64,000 bases of DNA from Dactylonectria macrodidyma (GCA_020744425.1 JAGMUV010000002.1:3764501-3828500), one strand, 5' to 3'. Counted from the stretch's first letter, positions 42,617 through 54,225 are shown. The notes: generated from the sequence alone by a model not told the origin. Numbers and translations are program-made.

Positions 42617-44093
42617 ATGGTCAGTCGCTGTGCCATCTGAACATCCTGACTGTATTGCTAACAATCCCAGCCTTCCGCAACCGGTCAAGACTGGGAAAAG
42701 TACCAGAAGAAGTTTGCCGACGATGAGGTAGAGGAGAAGAAGATTACCCCTTTGACAGACGAGTACGCACACAGTATGTATAATGTTTTGGCCTAGGGTT
42801 CGCTAACTGGGGTGCAGGGACATTCAAGTCCTCAAGACATACGGCGCCGCGCCATATGGAACAGCTCTCAAGAAACTCGAGAAGCAGATCAAGGAGAAGC
42901 AACAAAGCGTGGACGAGAAGATCGGTGTCAAGGTTAGATGGATCGACCGTCTTCTAACTACCAGCGTCTAACAGCGATAGGAATCGGATACCGGACTCGC
43001 TCCACCACATCTATGGGATGTCGCCGCCGACCGTCAACGAATGTCCGAGGAGCAGCCTTTCCAGGTTGCACGGTGCACAAAGATTATCGCCGACGAGAAG
43101 GGCGATGAGTCGAAGAGCAAGTACGTGATCAACGTGAAGCAAATCGCCAAATTCGTGGTCCAGCTTGGCGATCGAGTCAGTCCCACAGATATCGAGGAAG
43201 GCATGCGCGTGGGTGTCGATCGCAACAAGTACCAGATCATGCTTCCCCTACCGCCCAAGATCGATGCGAGCGTCACGATGATGACTGTGGAGGAGAAGCC
43301 AGACGTCACATACGGTGATGTCGGCGGATGCAAGGAGCAGGTTGAGAAGCTGCGAGAGGTCGTGGAAATGCCGTTGCTATCACCTGAGCGATTCGTCAAC
43401 CTGGGCATCGATCCCCCCAAGGGAGCACTCCTCTACGGTCCTCCAGGAACCGGTAAGACTCTTTGCGCCCGAGCCGTTGCCAACCGAACAGACGCCACCT
43501 TCATCCGAGTCATTGGCAGTGAACTGGTCCAGAAATACGTGGGTGAGGGCGCCAGGATGGTCCGAGAGCTTTTCGAGATGGCGCGAACGAAGAAGGCCTG
43601 CATCATCTTCTTTGACGAAATCGACGCCATTGGCGGTGCTCGATTCGACGACGGTGCTGGTGGAGACAACGAAGTCCAGCGAACAATGCTGGAGTTGATT
43701 ACCCAGCTGGATGGTTTCGACGCCCGAGGAAATATCAAGGTCATGTTCGCCACCAACAGACCTTCGACTCTAGATCCCGCCCTCATGCGACCCGGTCGTA
43801 TCGACCGAAAGATCGAATTCTCACTGCCCGACCTCGAGGGCCGTGCCAACATTCTCCGTATCCACGCCAAGAGCATGTCCGTCGAGCGCGACATCCGCTG
43901 GGAGCTCATCTCTCGTCTCTGCCCCAACGCGACCGGTGCCGAGTTGAGAAGTGTCTGCACGGAAGCTGGCATGTTTGCCATCCGTGCGAGGAGAAAGGTT
44001 GCGTCGGAGAAGGACTTCCTGAGCGCAGTGGACAAGGTCATCAAGGGCAACCTCAAGTTTAACTCGACAGCGACGTACATGCAGTACAACTAG
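42617..44093 (+). CDS. rpt1: 26S proteasome regulatory ATPase Rpt1 (subunit 7)
   Basis: Four exons, 42617-42619, 42671-42762, 42818-42932 and 42981-44093, give 440 residues. Exon 1 codes only the initiator ATG, followed at once by donor GTCAGT; exon 2 continues [19 protein letters not shown], the expected N-terminus. Introns are 51, 55 and 48 nt. The AAA module has Walker A GPPGTGKT, Walker [13 protein letters not shown], the second region of homology with arginine fingers ([12 protein letters not shown]) and a helical C-terminus ending TYMQYN. An OB-fold region ([18 protein letters not shown]) precedes it. Rpt1 is part of the hexameric ring that unfolds substrates and opens the 20S gate. The partner 20S gene alpha-7 lies at 54226. 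Confidence 0.96.
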
Positions 44094-44608
44094 AAATAGC
44101 GCGGTGTAATATAATACGGTGTACAAGTAAACGGCAATTAGATGGCGGGGCTCGAGACGTTACATCGACAATTTGCTTCACATGGAAGAGATCTTTCTCA
44201 GTTTGGGGGCGGACACAGTCCCCGATGACAACCTTGATGTGATGGGTTTTCCCATGTTGTTTAATGACTATCTATCTACCTATGTATGGTGATTCCTGGA
44301 TGAAGTCTTCAGACCGTATGCACATGAAGCGAGATCGTCTAGGCAGGAAAACAAAACTCCAATGCCCCGTCCCGATTCCCATTACCCTTTCCCTCATAAA
44401 ATGCAGATGTGTGGACCTCATTTGAGCTCGAAAGGCTTCCCATTCCAACCAGCAGCATGCCTTCCAAAAAAAAAAGAAAGAAAAAGAAAAAAAAAGAAAA
44501 AAAAACGATGGCCCCGTGAGTGTTATTGAAACGGCGTAAAGCACTCGCCCAGGGGTGACAAGAATATATCGGCCGTGAATCATTAGATGTACCCTCCACT
44601 CTGGTAGA
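44094..44608. other. Intergenic, convergent: RPT1 and Cys-rich gene
   Basis: 515 bp. An A-rich tract with scattered G (44466-44507) is the only notable element; no gene seen. Confidence 0.6.
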
Positions 44609-45298
44609 TTACTTCCCCTCCATACGCGAAAGGCAACCCAGGCAGGCCACATCTCCTTCGGCGCCGCGCTCGATGCAACACCGACTGCAGACTACGGCTC
44701 GATGTCCGCCAGCAGCCCATCCTTTCCTGGGCTCGTGTCCGGCGGACTGGTTTTCGGGTTGTTGTTGGGATTGTTGATCGTCTACATCGTCCATGTGAAA
44801 GGACCGCGAAAGCACCTCCTGCTCGGACAGCACTGAACCGGCATCCAGGTTCCAGCCCTGGCACTCGCGGATGCAAACGAAGCAAGCCCGCTCACCGCAG
44901 CCTTGACATTGGGCAAAGGAGTCAAGATCTGATTTCTTGGTCGGCCGTCGGTGGCATATGTGACAGGGGGAGAGGATTGTGCTAGTGAGCTTGGGGGCGA
45001 AGCGGCTGGCGGATGCGGGCTGGACCTGGAACACCCTGAGTTGCGACGATCGCCGTCGGCGGTGGGAGGCGGAAGAGGAGCTGGGGAGCGAGTCGTGAAT
45101 GAGAATATCGTCTTCGGAGATGCGTGCCCGCTTGGAAGCCAGCGGGAGGATCTTGCGCGGCGCGAGTTCCGGGCGCTGGTTGAGGACGAAGAAGTCGTTG
45201 GATTCGTTGGAGGCATAGAGGGCATACACACTCCGCTCATCGTCGGCATCCCATCTTCGCTTGTGCCCCGTGTGGACGTCTTCGCCGACGAAGGGCAT
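44609..45298 (-). CDS. Cys-rich putative zinc-binding protein of unknown function
   Basis: A single exon of 229 residues; the frame closes with TAG not far upstream, and MPFVGEDVHTGHKRRWD is the first Met after it. The N-terminal half is basic and Ser-rich with an Arg patch (HRRRRSS) that could be a nuclear signal. The centre and end hold paired cysteines: CHICHRR, then CQGCGERACFVC with a following C, and later CSRCC and CLGC. This spacing of CxxC pairs suggests a RING- or treble-clef-like zinc fold, but the ligand order is not that of a canonical RING. A Gln-rich stretch (DDQQSQQQPENQ) separates the two Cys groups. I do not recognise a named family. It is convergent with RPT1. Confidence 0.75.
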   Translation of the reverse strand: MPFVGEDVHTGHKRRWDADDERSVYALYASNESNDFFVLNQRPELAPRKILPLASKRARISEDDILIHDSLPSSSSASHRRRRSSQLRVFQVQPASASRFAPKLTSTILSPCHICHRRPTKKSDLDSFAQCQGCGERACFVCIRECQGWNLDAGSVLSEQEVLSRSFHMDDVDDQQSQQQPENQSAGHEPRKGWAAGGHRAVVCSRCCIERGAEGDVACLGCLSRMEGK

Positions 45299-46896
45299 GT
45301 TTTTGGGTGCGGGCGTCGTTCCGCGGAAGACCCCGAAGATCGGTGCAAGGTCTCGGGGGCTGGGCGGCTATAATATGAGGTGGATAGATGGCCACACGAT
45401 TAAGGCGGACGGTGGTGAAGAGGTAGAGGAGGAGACGAAGTGAGAGGCGAGAGCCAAAGAGCGGGCGAGAGTGAGGGAAGAGTATGGGGTATGGCTGGAT
45501 GGGATGAGGTGGATGAGATGGAGGTGACGGGGGATGGTGAGAGCAGGCCTTACCTTTCCACGGCAAGCGTGGCCCGGGAGGTGGAGGGGGTTGGCTGGAC
45601 TCCGGCCTCTCAGGCAGGCTCTTAGATGCGGGCCCAATGAATTGCGCCTGTTTTGCCTGGTTGAATTGTCGTGGCAAACGCAGTTGCAAGGACCCATTTT
45701 CAGGCGGGCAGACGCGGGCACTCTAGAACTGTAGCGCAGTGGACGCTTAGACTCCCTGGAGCTGGGTCACACTCCAGGTGGCTTCCACTGAGCTGCAGGC
45801 AGTTCTACAGGGGGGTGATGGGGACTACCACACAACTTTCTCGCACACCGTGAACCCGTACAGTGCAAATGGAGAATCAATCGGTAGCATTCTCCGTCAC
45901 TGAGGGATTACCCAGCCTACCAGCTAGCTTAACAGAGCCAAACTACCTTGCCCAGAAAAGTTAGCAGCGGATGCTTTCCTACGCTCATTGAGCTTGAACC
46001 TTGTAAAGGCGACTCCTCGTGAGGATTCTCACTGAAAGGGAAGTTATTAGCATTCACACCCGGGCACCTTGCAACCTACTAGTCTACCTCTATGCCAGGC
46101 TTGATACATGATACATGATGAACTACGTTGCGTAGTAACTTAGATGCTACAGATTAGCCAACACAGCTTTCAAGTTCGCTATTCACTTGTAGATTTAAAA
46201 GTGTTTGAATATTAACCGGCTGAGGTTGTCGACCCCTGGATCCTGGCTCGGAGCGTCGGCGCTGGAACACCGATCCATACCGAAATCACCTGCTATTGAG
46301 ACGCCACCTCAAGCCGTTCCCCAACTCCCCAGGCAGTTGGAGGAGGTTGATGAACAGATCTGGTTCGAGAATCCGACCACACTCGGTGCAAGGTGGTGCC
46401 ACAAGACCATCGACCGCATATCGAAATGCAATTGGGTGGCTTACCACCTACAAGATACCTAAGGGGGTACTTACGCACCTGGGTTGTCCGTTAATGTACC
46501 CGCGAACTTCCGTCATATCAACCGATATCCTCACATAAAACTACGGTAGTTAGGAAACGTCAGCTTCAGTGAATATTTAATTAAACTGAGTAAACGTACG
46601 GTTAACCACTGTTGCCAACCTCAAGATTCAAACATGTCATTATCGTGACCCAATATCTGCAAACGCTACACGACTCGGATATCATAAGGCACATCCTCCT
46701 CTTGTCAATTAAAGATGTGATTCGGGCGTAGTTTGGGTCAAACAAGGTATTGGAAATGATTCATCTGATTTACACTGTACCCTCCATCTTCTTCCCTGCC
46801 TCCATTCACGCCTTGCTTCTTTTCTACCCGCCACCGACAAAGGAGCTGCTCTAAGGGGGCGACTAGTATACAAATGAGACTTGTGATGGGGCCTCC
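45299..46896. other. Intergenic: Cys-rich gene upstream region and CYT1 3' flank
   Basis: About 1.6 kb without a supportable gene. Bases 45370-45560 are purine-rich on the plus strand (C/T-rich leader of the minus-strand gene). An imperfect hairpin at 45724-45807 is listed separately. The stretch 46040-46700 is A/T-richer. Confidence 0.5.
45724..45807. repeat. Imperfect 84-nt inverted repeat (hairpin)
   Basis: Three nested complementary blocks: TAGAACTG (45724-45731) with CAGTTCTA (45800-45807), CAGTGGA (45737-45743) with TCCACTG (45784-45790), and CCTGGAG (45755-45761) with CTCCAGG (45772-45778). They fold as one long, bulged stem with a 10-nt loop. It could be a structured RNA, a MITE remnant or a cruciform site. 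It has a tRNA A-box-like TAGCGCAGTGG but no matching anticodon arm or B box. Confidence 0.6.
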
Positions 46897-48190
46897 TTAA
46901 CGGCGGACCTTGACATCCTGAGGAGGGTCGTAGGCAATCTTCCTCGACTTCACCCAGGCCCACTTGTATCGCTTCACCCACACGCTGACGGCCCACAGGG
47001 AGGCGGACACAGCCAAGACCTTCATACCCATGCGCTTTCGGTCGTCCATCTCGGGCTCGGCGGCCCAGTTGAGGAACTCGACAACGTCCTTGGCCATCTG
47101 AGAGGTCGAAGCAGGGGTCTCGTCCTCGTACTCGAGGAGACCATCGTACAGGACACGAGCCATGGCAATGCCGGTTCCAGGGAAGTAAGGGTTGAAGTTC
47201 ATGCCGGGGGCAACGACGACACCAGCCGGGGGCTCCTCGGGGTAACCAGTAAGCAAACTGAAGATGTAGTCGCAGCCACCGTGACGGGCCTTGATGATCA
47301 GGCTCAGATCCGGGGGAAGGGCACCGTTGTTGGCGAAGCGGGCAGCCTCCTCGTTCTTGTAGGGGGAGGGCAAGTAATCGGCCAGCTTTCCGGGTCGCAT
47401 CTCGATCTCGCCCTCGTCATTGGGCTCGCCAGGGAATTCATTCTCTTCGGCAAGAGCCTTGGCCTCGTCGACGGTCAAGATGGTGCCGACAAGGGATCGG
47501 TAGGGAATTCGGCTCAGGGAGTGGCAGGAAGCGCAGACCTCCTGGTAGACCTGGAAACCACGGCGAAGACTATCGCAGGGGGGGTCAGCATTTCGGGCTA
47601 ACGGTTCAATTGCGTCACCAAGACTTACGCCTGATGATCGTAGGTCTTGAAAAGCTGAGAGTGAACCCAGGGGTACTTGGTGGCGTGGAGACTATCGTGG
47701 CGGGTTAGCAAGATGGTTTTCGTTGCACAGCACGTTTGATGCAGCGTTTATGCCTCATGGCCGGATTGGGCCAACCCGACCAGCATGCCCATCAGGACTC
47801 GAAATTCACGTACCCCTCCTCAGCAGGAGTCGAAGCAAAGGCGACGGGAGCTCCATAGAGATGGTAGTACCAGGCAATGGAGCCAAGGGCGAGGGAGGTG
47901 GAGGCGGCGGCGGCCAAGTTCATTCGGGTAGCAGAAGCTTCGCCGGCGGCGCTGGAGCTCGAGGAGGCGGCACGCTGCAGTCAAAACACGGTCAGCGATC
48001 GGATACATTGTTTCTATGGCCACTTGGGTGCGATTGGCGTGGTTGCCGCGTGTTGGGGCTCGTGGTGGTGTTCCCTCGGCAATGGCTTTGATGATGCCAA
48101 CGAATGGTGTCATACCTTGGAAGCAGTGACAGCGCCGTTCTTGAGGCCATTGAGGATGCGCGTCGAGCGCATGGACGACCTGGCGAGCAT
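46897..48190 (-). CDS. cyt1: Cytochrome c1, heme protein of respiratory complex III
   Basis: Four exons, 48190-48116, 47974-47814, 47691-47629 and 47569-46897, give 323 residues. Introns are 141, 122 and 59 nt. The N-terminus ([19 protein letters not shown]) is a basic, Ser-rich mitochondrial presequence; a hydrophobic sorting signal follows ([18 protein letters not shown]). The covalent heme site is CASCH at 112-116. A segment with the family pattern PPDLSLI and later the region likely to hold the axial Met ([14 protein letters not shown]) follow. A C-terminal membrane anchor ([17 protein letters not shown]) then basic [12 protein letters not shown] close the protein. It passes electrons from the Rieske protein to cytochrome c. 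The start at 48190 is the first Met in the frame; another Met lies seven residues in. Divergent from RNA1, with CCAAT and CACGTG elements between. Confidence 0.96.
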
Positions 48191-48345
48191 GATGGGCAAG
48201 CTAGACCGTCGCTGCAGGATGAGCCGCAATCGAATGTGAGACGGCGATGGGGAATCGTACTCGGCGTCGGAGGACAAAAGGGCTCAGCAAAAGATCATTA
48301 GCATCAGAGAAAACCCATCGAGCGGTCCGAAATGGGCCGGCGCTG

Positions 48346-48363
48346 ATTGGTCGTCATCACGTG
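48346..48363 (-). promoter_or_regulatory. CCAAT box and CACGTG element in the CYT1/RNA1 divergent promoter
   Basis: ATTGG at 48346-48350 (CCAAT on the CYT1 strand) and CACGTG at 48358-48363, about 155-175 bp before the CYT1 start. HAP-complex control of CYT1 through CCAAT is established in yeast. The spacer between the start codons of CYT1 and RNA1 is 479 bp and otherwise holds no gene. Confidence 0.5.
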
Positions 48364-48669
48364 ATCTTAAGGCTCGATTTCCATCTGAGCGGCCGGTGTT
48401 CCGGCAGCTGTTCGCCAGCTGTGTGCCAGGCGCCGGACTTTCCCGACAGGCTGCACCCCTGGTAGTAATGGCACTGCCAGGTGATGGCAGCCTTCAAAGC
48501 CCGCCTTCGCAGGTAGCGCCTGCTGTAAGGAAATTACCCCACCCCCACCTTCATTCGCACGCCTAGGCACACATTCTTTTGCGTGTCCTGCAGCCTTTCT
48601 GTCGATTCGCACTCTGCATAATACCTGGTACACATTTGCTGCGTTTAACGCTCTTCTATACATCTTACC

Positions 48670-49970
48670 ATGCCTTCCTCCACCAAGCTCTACTCCCTCG
48701 AAGGGAAGGGTCTCAAGCTCGACTCAGAGGCCGACCTTGAGCCTTATATCGCCGAACTCCGAGCAAATGATGTTGAGGAAGTCAGGCTCCTAGGAAACAC
48801 CCTCGGTGTCGGTGCTTGCAAGTTGCTTGGCGAGGTCCTTGCGACCAAGAAGAACCTCCAAGTATGACATCTCGACTTCGAGTTTCAAGCTTGCCCTGCT
48901 AACTGCGATGCGTCCAGGTGGCAAACTTCGCCGATATCTTCACCGGAAGACTCCTCAACGAGATCCCCGAAGCTCTCTCCTCTCTCCTCACCTCCATACT
49001 TAACCTTCCTAAGCTCAACACTATCAACTTGAACGACAACGCTTTCGGCTTGAACACCCAGGCACCCCTGGTTGCGTTCCTGGCCTCGCACGTTCCCCTC
49101 CAACATCTCTACCTCAACAACAACGGCCTCGGCCCTCATGCCGGTATCCTCATCGCCGACTCCCTCTCGGAGCTCTATGCGAAGAAGGTAGCAGCTCGCA
49201 AGGAGGGGCAGGACGTTCCCGATCTGGAGACTGTCATTTGCGGCCGAAACCGACTCGAGAACGGAAGTATGACGGCTTGGGCGAAGACGTATAGCTTCCA
49301 CAACAAAATCAAGGTCATCAAGATGGTCCAAAACGGCATCCGACAAGAGGGTATCTCGCACCTTCTGACTGAGGGTCTCAGCCACGCTACCGAGCTCCAA
49401 ATTCTCGATCTCCAGGACAACACCCTCACCATCACTGGTGCCAAGGCCTTGGCCAAGGTTGTGGCTGGCTGGACCCTGCTGCAGGAGCTTGGTGTAGGCG
49501 ACTCTCTCATGGGTGGCAAGGGCGCCGTGTTGGTCTCCAAGGCACTAGCGGAAGGAAAGAATACGAAGCTGGAGGTCCTTCGATTGCAGTTCAACGAAAT
49601 CACTGCTCCCGGTCTAAAGGGTTTCGCTAGTGCTGCCAACGTCGGTCTGCCTGCTTTGAGGCGAATCGAGCTTAACGGCAACATGTTCTCCGAGGATGAC
49701 GAGTCGATCACTGTGCTTCAGGAGTTGCTGGAGGAGCGAAAGGAGAAGTTCGGTGGCGACACTGTAGTTGAGGACGACTGGGGTGTCGACAGCCTGAGCG
49801 ATCTTGAAAGTGACGATGGGGAAGGCGAGGAGGAGGAAGAGGAGGAGGAAGAAGAGGAGGACAAGGTAGAGAAGCTGAAGAAGGAAGCGGAGGAGGCCCA
49901 GGAGGAGCCTACTATCAAGGACAAGGATGTTGAGGAGCTGACAAAGAAGCTCGAGAAGACCGGCATTTAG
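48670..49970 (+). CDS. rna1: Ran GTPase-activating protein Rna1 (RanGAP)
   Basis: Two exons, 48670-48861 and 48918-49970, give 414 residues; the 56-nt intron has donor GTATGA and acceptor TCCAG. The body is made of leucine-rich repeats of the RanGAP type (VRLLGNTLG, TINLNDNAFG, HLYLNNNGLG, ICGRNRLENGS, KMVQNGI, ILDLQDNTL, LRLQFNEI, IELNGNMF). The catalytic arginine of the family lies in the loop IFTGR (Arg at about residue 75). A long acidic run (GEEEEEEEEEEEED) follows the repeats, then a charged helical tail. The enzyme stimulates GTP hydrolysis by Ran in the cytoplasm and so gives nuclear transport its direction. Start is the Met at 48670 (MPSSTKLYSLEG). Confidence 0.96.
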
Positions 49971-50781
49971 ACTCATATAGATAACTGTATTATCACGATC
50001 TATAATAATTAAGAAGCCCGGAACACAAATTCGATACCCCTTCATATATTGGTCCTCGAAAACCCCAACTTCTCATGACACACTGATTACACCTCTGCCA
50101 CTGATCATGATGATTCACATGCAAGCAATGTTCGAGATGTTAGTAATGTTTGAGAGTAGAAAACGCGTGTATTATTATATAACCGCGGTGCGCAATAAAG
50201 AGGACTGGGAGGAACACAGTTCAAGAAAATATCACATGGTATCAATTTTATCTCAGGCCAAGTCATGGTTAGACGCAAAACAGGGGTAGGAATGGGATGA
50301 TGGGGGTTCTTGGGAGTGTATGCTGTCGGGGAGAACGACGTACCTCTGGCTAACCGAAATGCTGCCATGAGTCTTCTCTCTATAAAAAACATGCTGTCAG
50401 CATACACTGAAATGGTATGTATGGAGGGTGTGAGGGAGACAGGAGTTGTGTAGTTTAATAACGAATGAGAAACAAAACGGCATCCCTCAGCGCCAGTCCT
50501 TCCAAAGAAATCCGTCCATAAAGTCATCAATCTCCAGGTTGACAAGTATTTGTAAAAACAATTATTTCCACAGCTCAAGTCTCCGTCCAACATCCATGTC
50601 CTTCCACCATTCTTGTGTTGTATAACGTAAACAAAGAGAAAAGCGAAGCACAAAAAGAAACAATCCTCGTCCTCTGGGCTGCTACCTATCTCGACCACTT
50701 GTTGAATTTTGGCCAGATGCTTGCTATATATGTATGTTTTTTTTTCTTCTCTGATTCTCAGCCCGAGAGTGAGGTTAGTAA
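49971..50781. other. Intergenic, convergent: RNA1 and Gln/Ala-rich gene
   Basis: About 0.8 kb, A/T-rich in parts (T run near 50738-50746). Minus-strand frame 50105-50698 has no recognisable domain and sits in 3' flank sequence. Confidence 0.55.
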
Positions 50782-51639
50782 TTACATAACATCCATGGCA
50801 TCTTGCTGGAAGGCACCGTACTGGGTTGCCATCTCCATTTGCTGCTGCTGGCGAATGTAATCGGCACCCATGTAGACGGGGTCCGTCGCGGGCGTGTAGG
50901 CAGGAGGGGAGGTGAAGTGGCTGTGCGAATCCCTTTGTCGCTCCTCCAGTTGGCGCTGGTTCTCGCGTCGCATAAGTTCTTCGTAACCTGAGAGCATGTA
51001 GGGCTCAGAAGAGTCGTTGTCGTAAGACTGGCTCCACCTGCTGTCGCCGCCCTGGATTGCGGTACCGTCCAAGCTCATGACTTGGTTCTGTTGGGTTGCT
51101 CTCTCATAACGCATCTGGGCAAGTTGCTCCTCTTGTGCTACCGTGGTGCTGCTCCAGGCCAGAGCCGGGATATCGCCACCATTGCCGGGGGGGCAGATGC
51201 TCCAGAGCTCGATGAGCCTCATCTGCTGAGGCGGGTCGGCGATCCTGAACAGTTGAACCTGAGAAGGCGTGAGAGTTTGAGGGTCGACACCGTGGTTGCG
51301 GAGAACAGTCTCGGCGTTTGGTGCCTCGGTCTGAGGGGGCTCCGATGAGTGCCTCTGGGGCTCTTCTCGAACTTCTTGTTGCTGAACAGGTTGCGGCTTC
51401 ACGATATGAGCTGAGTGGTTGTAGTGCTGAGAGACGGAGTAGATGATGGGCTTGGGGAGGTCCTCCTGGGGAACCGGGACTTGAGCTTGAGATTGAACCT
51501 GGGCTTGAGCCTGGGCCTGAGCCTCAGCCTCGGCCTGAGCTTGAAGCTGAGCTTGAAGCTCTGGGTTAAAGGTGAGGTTGCGAGAGAAGAGAGTAGCGAG
51601 CTCATCATGCATCTGCATGCTATACTGAACTGAAACCAT
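50782..51639 (-). CDS. Gln/Ala-rich protein of unknown function, 285 residues
   Basis: A single exon. The N-terminal MVSVQYSMQMHDELATLFSRNLTFNPELQ is followed by a Gln-Ala/Glu-Ala repeat tract (about residues 29-55, coded by gcctgagc-type repeats at about 51475-51560). The middle has a compact block that looks conserved (LRNHGVDPQTLTPSQVQLFRIADPPQQMRLIELWSICPP is the region, about 113-150), and the C-terminus is rich in Gln, Tyr and Met with repeated short motifs (YIRQQQQMEMATQYGAFQQ). No catalytic or membrane signature is visible. The composition resembles fungal transcription regulators or endosomal adaptors, but I do not assign a function. The upstream 0.6 kb is C/T-rich on the minus strand. 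Confidence 0.75.
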   Translation of the reverse strand: MVSVQYSMQMHDELATLFSRNLTFNPELQAQLQAQAEAEAQAQAQAQVQSQAQVPVPQEDLPKPIIYSVSQHYNHSAHIVKPQPVQQQEVREEPQRHSSEPPQTEAPNAETVLRNHGVDPQTLTPSQVQLFRIADPPQQMRLIELWSICPPGNGGDIPALAWSSTTVAQEEQLAQMRYERATQQNQVMSLDGTAIQGGDSRWSQSYDNDSSEPYMLSGYEELMRRENQRQLEERQRDSHSHFTSPPAYTPATDPVYMGADYIRQQQQMEMATQYGAFQQDAMDVM

Positions 51640-54225
51640 GATGGCTGATCTGTGAATCGGAATCGAGTTAGTAAGTGGATCTAGACGGAGGAGTCTCGGA
51701 GATGGTCTGATGGGGTAAGTTGCACGGTAGTGTGCAGATGCAGATCGAACGGGTTGGGAGCACGCACGGCGGATCTGTAAGAATCCCTTGTTAAATATTT
51801 CCTGGTCTCGTCAGAGAGCAAGCGAGAAATTCTGGCCCAAGTTCAGGCTATTTTGTTTCCTGTTCTTGGGTTCGTGTTCGGGAGGTCGATGATGCTTGGG
51901 GGGGTTGATGGTGGGGTGGCAAGGAAGGCGGAGGGTGTGTGACTGATGACGAGGGATTCGAGGGTCTTGCGGCAGGACAGTTGGGGGCAAAAACGGTTGG
52001 TTTTATTTGACTAAGCTAAGCAAGTCTCTTTTGAATAGCGAGGAGAGAGTAAGAAGTAGAAGAAAGAAGCGCGAAGAAAAGGAAGAATGAAATAGGGAGA
52101 GAGCGGGAGATGTCGACTCCAGGGGACGCTGTATTGGGCTTGGAGGGGTGTCTAAGAGCAGTGGGCCGTTGGGTTGGGTTGCAGGCGCCGGGGCCAAGGT
52201 GGGGGAGAGAAGAGAACAAGAAGAAGGGCGGTCCGTGGGAGGGAAAGAGAGAAAGAAATAGGGTGGGTTGTTTGTTTGGTAGCGTGCGTGCGTGAATAAA
52301 GAAGAATCGGGATGGTCAAAGTTGGAAGGCGAGGGTATTTTTTGGGAGAGTTATGCGTCGGGTAGAGGGAAGAGGAGAAAGAGAAGAGAAGGGAATGGCG
52401 ATTGTGATGGTGTTGGAAGCAGCATTGACGGATGGAGATGACAGGCCGTGATGGATGCCACAGGCCCTGTCCCGTGCACCGCTAGGTACTGATACAGCGC
52501 CCACAGGAGGGAATGGAGGGAATGGCAGCCTACATTCCCCTGCAACAGGACGTCGGACAGCTGGGTAGCGGACCGCCTAGTGAGGGCGGCGCGGCAGCTT
52601 TAGTGGAGATTGCAAGGGACCCGTGAGCCATCTCGGCCATTAGGCCAGGTGCCAGGCCATGTAACTACAGGAGGCACCAGCCCGACAAACCGCTAGCACT
52701 TCACATTGCACGACTATACGTAGGTACGTATCACACGTAGCTGAGGTCTCTTTACCTATTACCTAGGGGACCGTGATACAGGACAAGCAGTACCAACTGT
52801 CATGACGCACCACTCGGGGCAATGTGACACAGGGCACATGATGCTTCTCCGATGTGAGAGCTTTCGATGATGCCCTCGCTCTCAGTTTTCACGTTTCACG
52901 GCTGCCTCGGGGGGCTTCACGCTGTCATTTCTCAGGAAGTGTTCCCTTTCTTGGTGCTTTAATTCCGATGATTCATGCAACACGCTCACTCTCTCATAAC
53001 TCATGCCGTTCACTTCCTAACGCTCTCTCTCTCTCTCCCTCACCCCCGCCTCCCACCCCAAGTGAAAAACCGCTCCGCAATGCCATTCCATCAGACGGTT
53101 TCGTCTGGCCCCTGCCCGCCCATCCAGGTCGATCCAATGAGCCGGTGCCACACGGCGTGGGACGTGCCAGATCTACCTAAGAAAGACAAGCAAGCTAGCC
53201 GAGCAAGGAATCTAGCAATGCCTGAGAGACACAGGAGATCCATGAGGGGTCGTGATGGATACGTGTAGATGCCTCACTCACGCTTCGTCTTCCGTCTCCT
53301 TTATGCGCCCGTCTTCTTTCTCTCTTATTTAGTAATAAAGAGAGTCGCGGCATGACTCCTTTGACTCATTGGACGAGCATCACACAAAGCGAACCCACCT
53401 CAACATGTGCCACTTTACCAAAAACTCACCGCCGGTCACAGACTCATTTCTGTAGTGTTTCTGTAGTGGCTCTCTATTCGCGCTACGAAGCCCCTCAGCC
53501 CAACAAATACATGCAACCTGTCCACCAAGGGCCGGTCTTAAATGGGCCAGACTCGGCCCCTCTCAGTCGGAAGGACCGAGTCCAACGAAGAACGAAGAGG
53601 GAGGAGGAGAGAAGAGGAGAGACAAATGTATGACGGACACCCTATCTAGTAAAGAAATAATTCATCCTCCTGCGTGCTCTTTCCATCTAGTGGTATCTCC
53701 AAGATGCAGAAGTGGGCAACCAATATGCGGTGGGGCAATGTCATCGTTTCACGACATGCACAAGCACCCGCTACCTTAAGTACAAGGTAAAGTTCTGGAC
53801 AAGAAAAAGTACGTACTGCGCTCAACTCCAGGCTCTGCTACAAAATGTTACGGATCCCAGGGCATTGCAGCACGCACATCTCCGAATGCTCGGCTGCAGG
53901 GACCGCGATGTGACGCCGTGGCTGTGGAGGGGCAAGTGGGTTTCGTCCAAGCCACTCCCGCATCTTAGCTTCCTCGACGCCACATGTGGCTCAACTATTC
54001 AAGCCTCGCCGGCATTGCCGCCTCAGGCACCCATACGGCCAGCCTTGCCGGCAGACCAGAACGACTGCAACACGCAGCTCTCGGGCTGCCTGAAAGTGAA
54101 GCTCCAAGCCAACGCCATCACCAACGTCGCCTCCTCGAACCAAGCTCCCCCAATTCTCCCACAACGCCATTTGCCTCTCCCTCCTACCGCAACACAAATC
54201 CCTTTAGCAAAAACCTACAGTCACC
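51640..54225. other. Intergenic, divergent: Gln/Ala-rich gene (-) and alpha-7 (+)
   Basis: 2.6 kb without a supportable gene. Bases 51640-52420 are purine-rich on the plus strand (leader side of the minus-strand gene). A CT repeat occurs near 53023-53041. Open frames at 52854-53633 and 53712-54251 show no domain, and the latter runs into the alpha-7 start codon. Confidence 0.5.

Noticed and set aside
45724..45807. tRNA-like reading of the hairpin
   Set aside because: It has an A-box-like sequence, but no anticodon arm, T arm or B box.
46364..46376. B-box-like GGTTCGAGAATCC
   Set aside because: Spacing has an extra base and no tRNA fold surrounds it.
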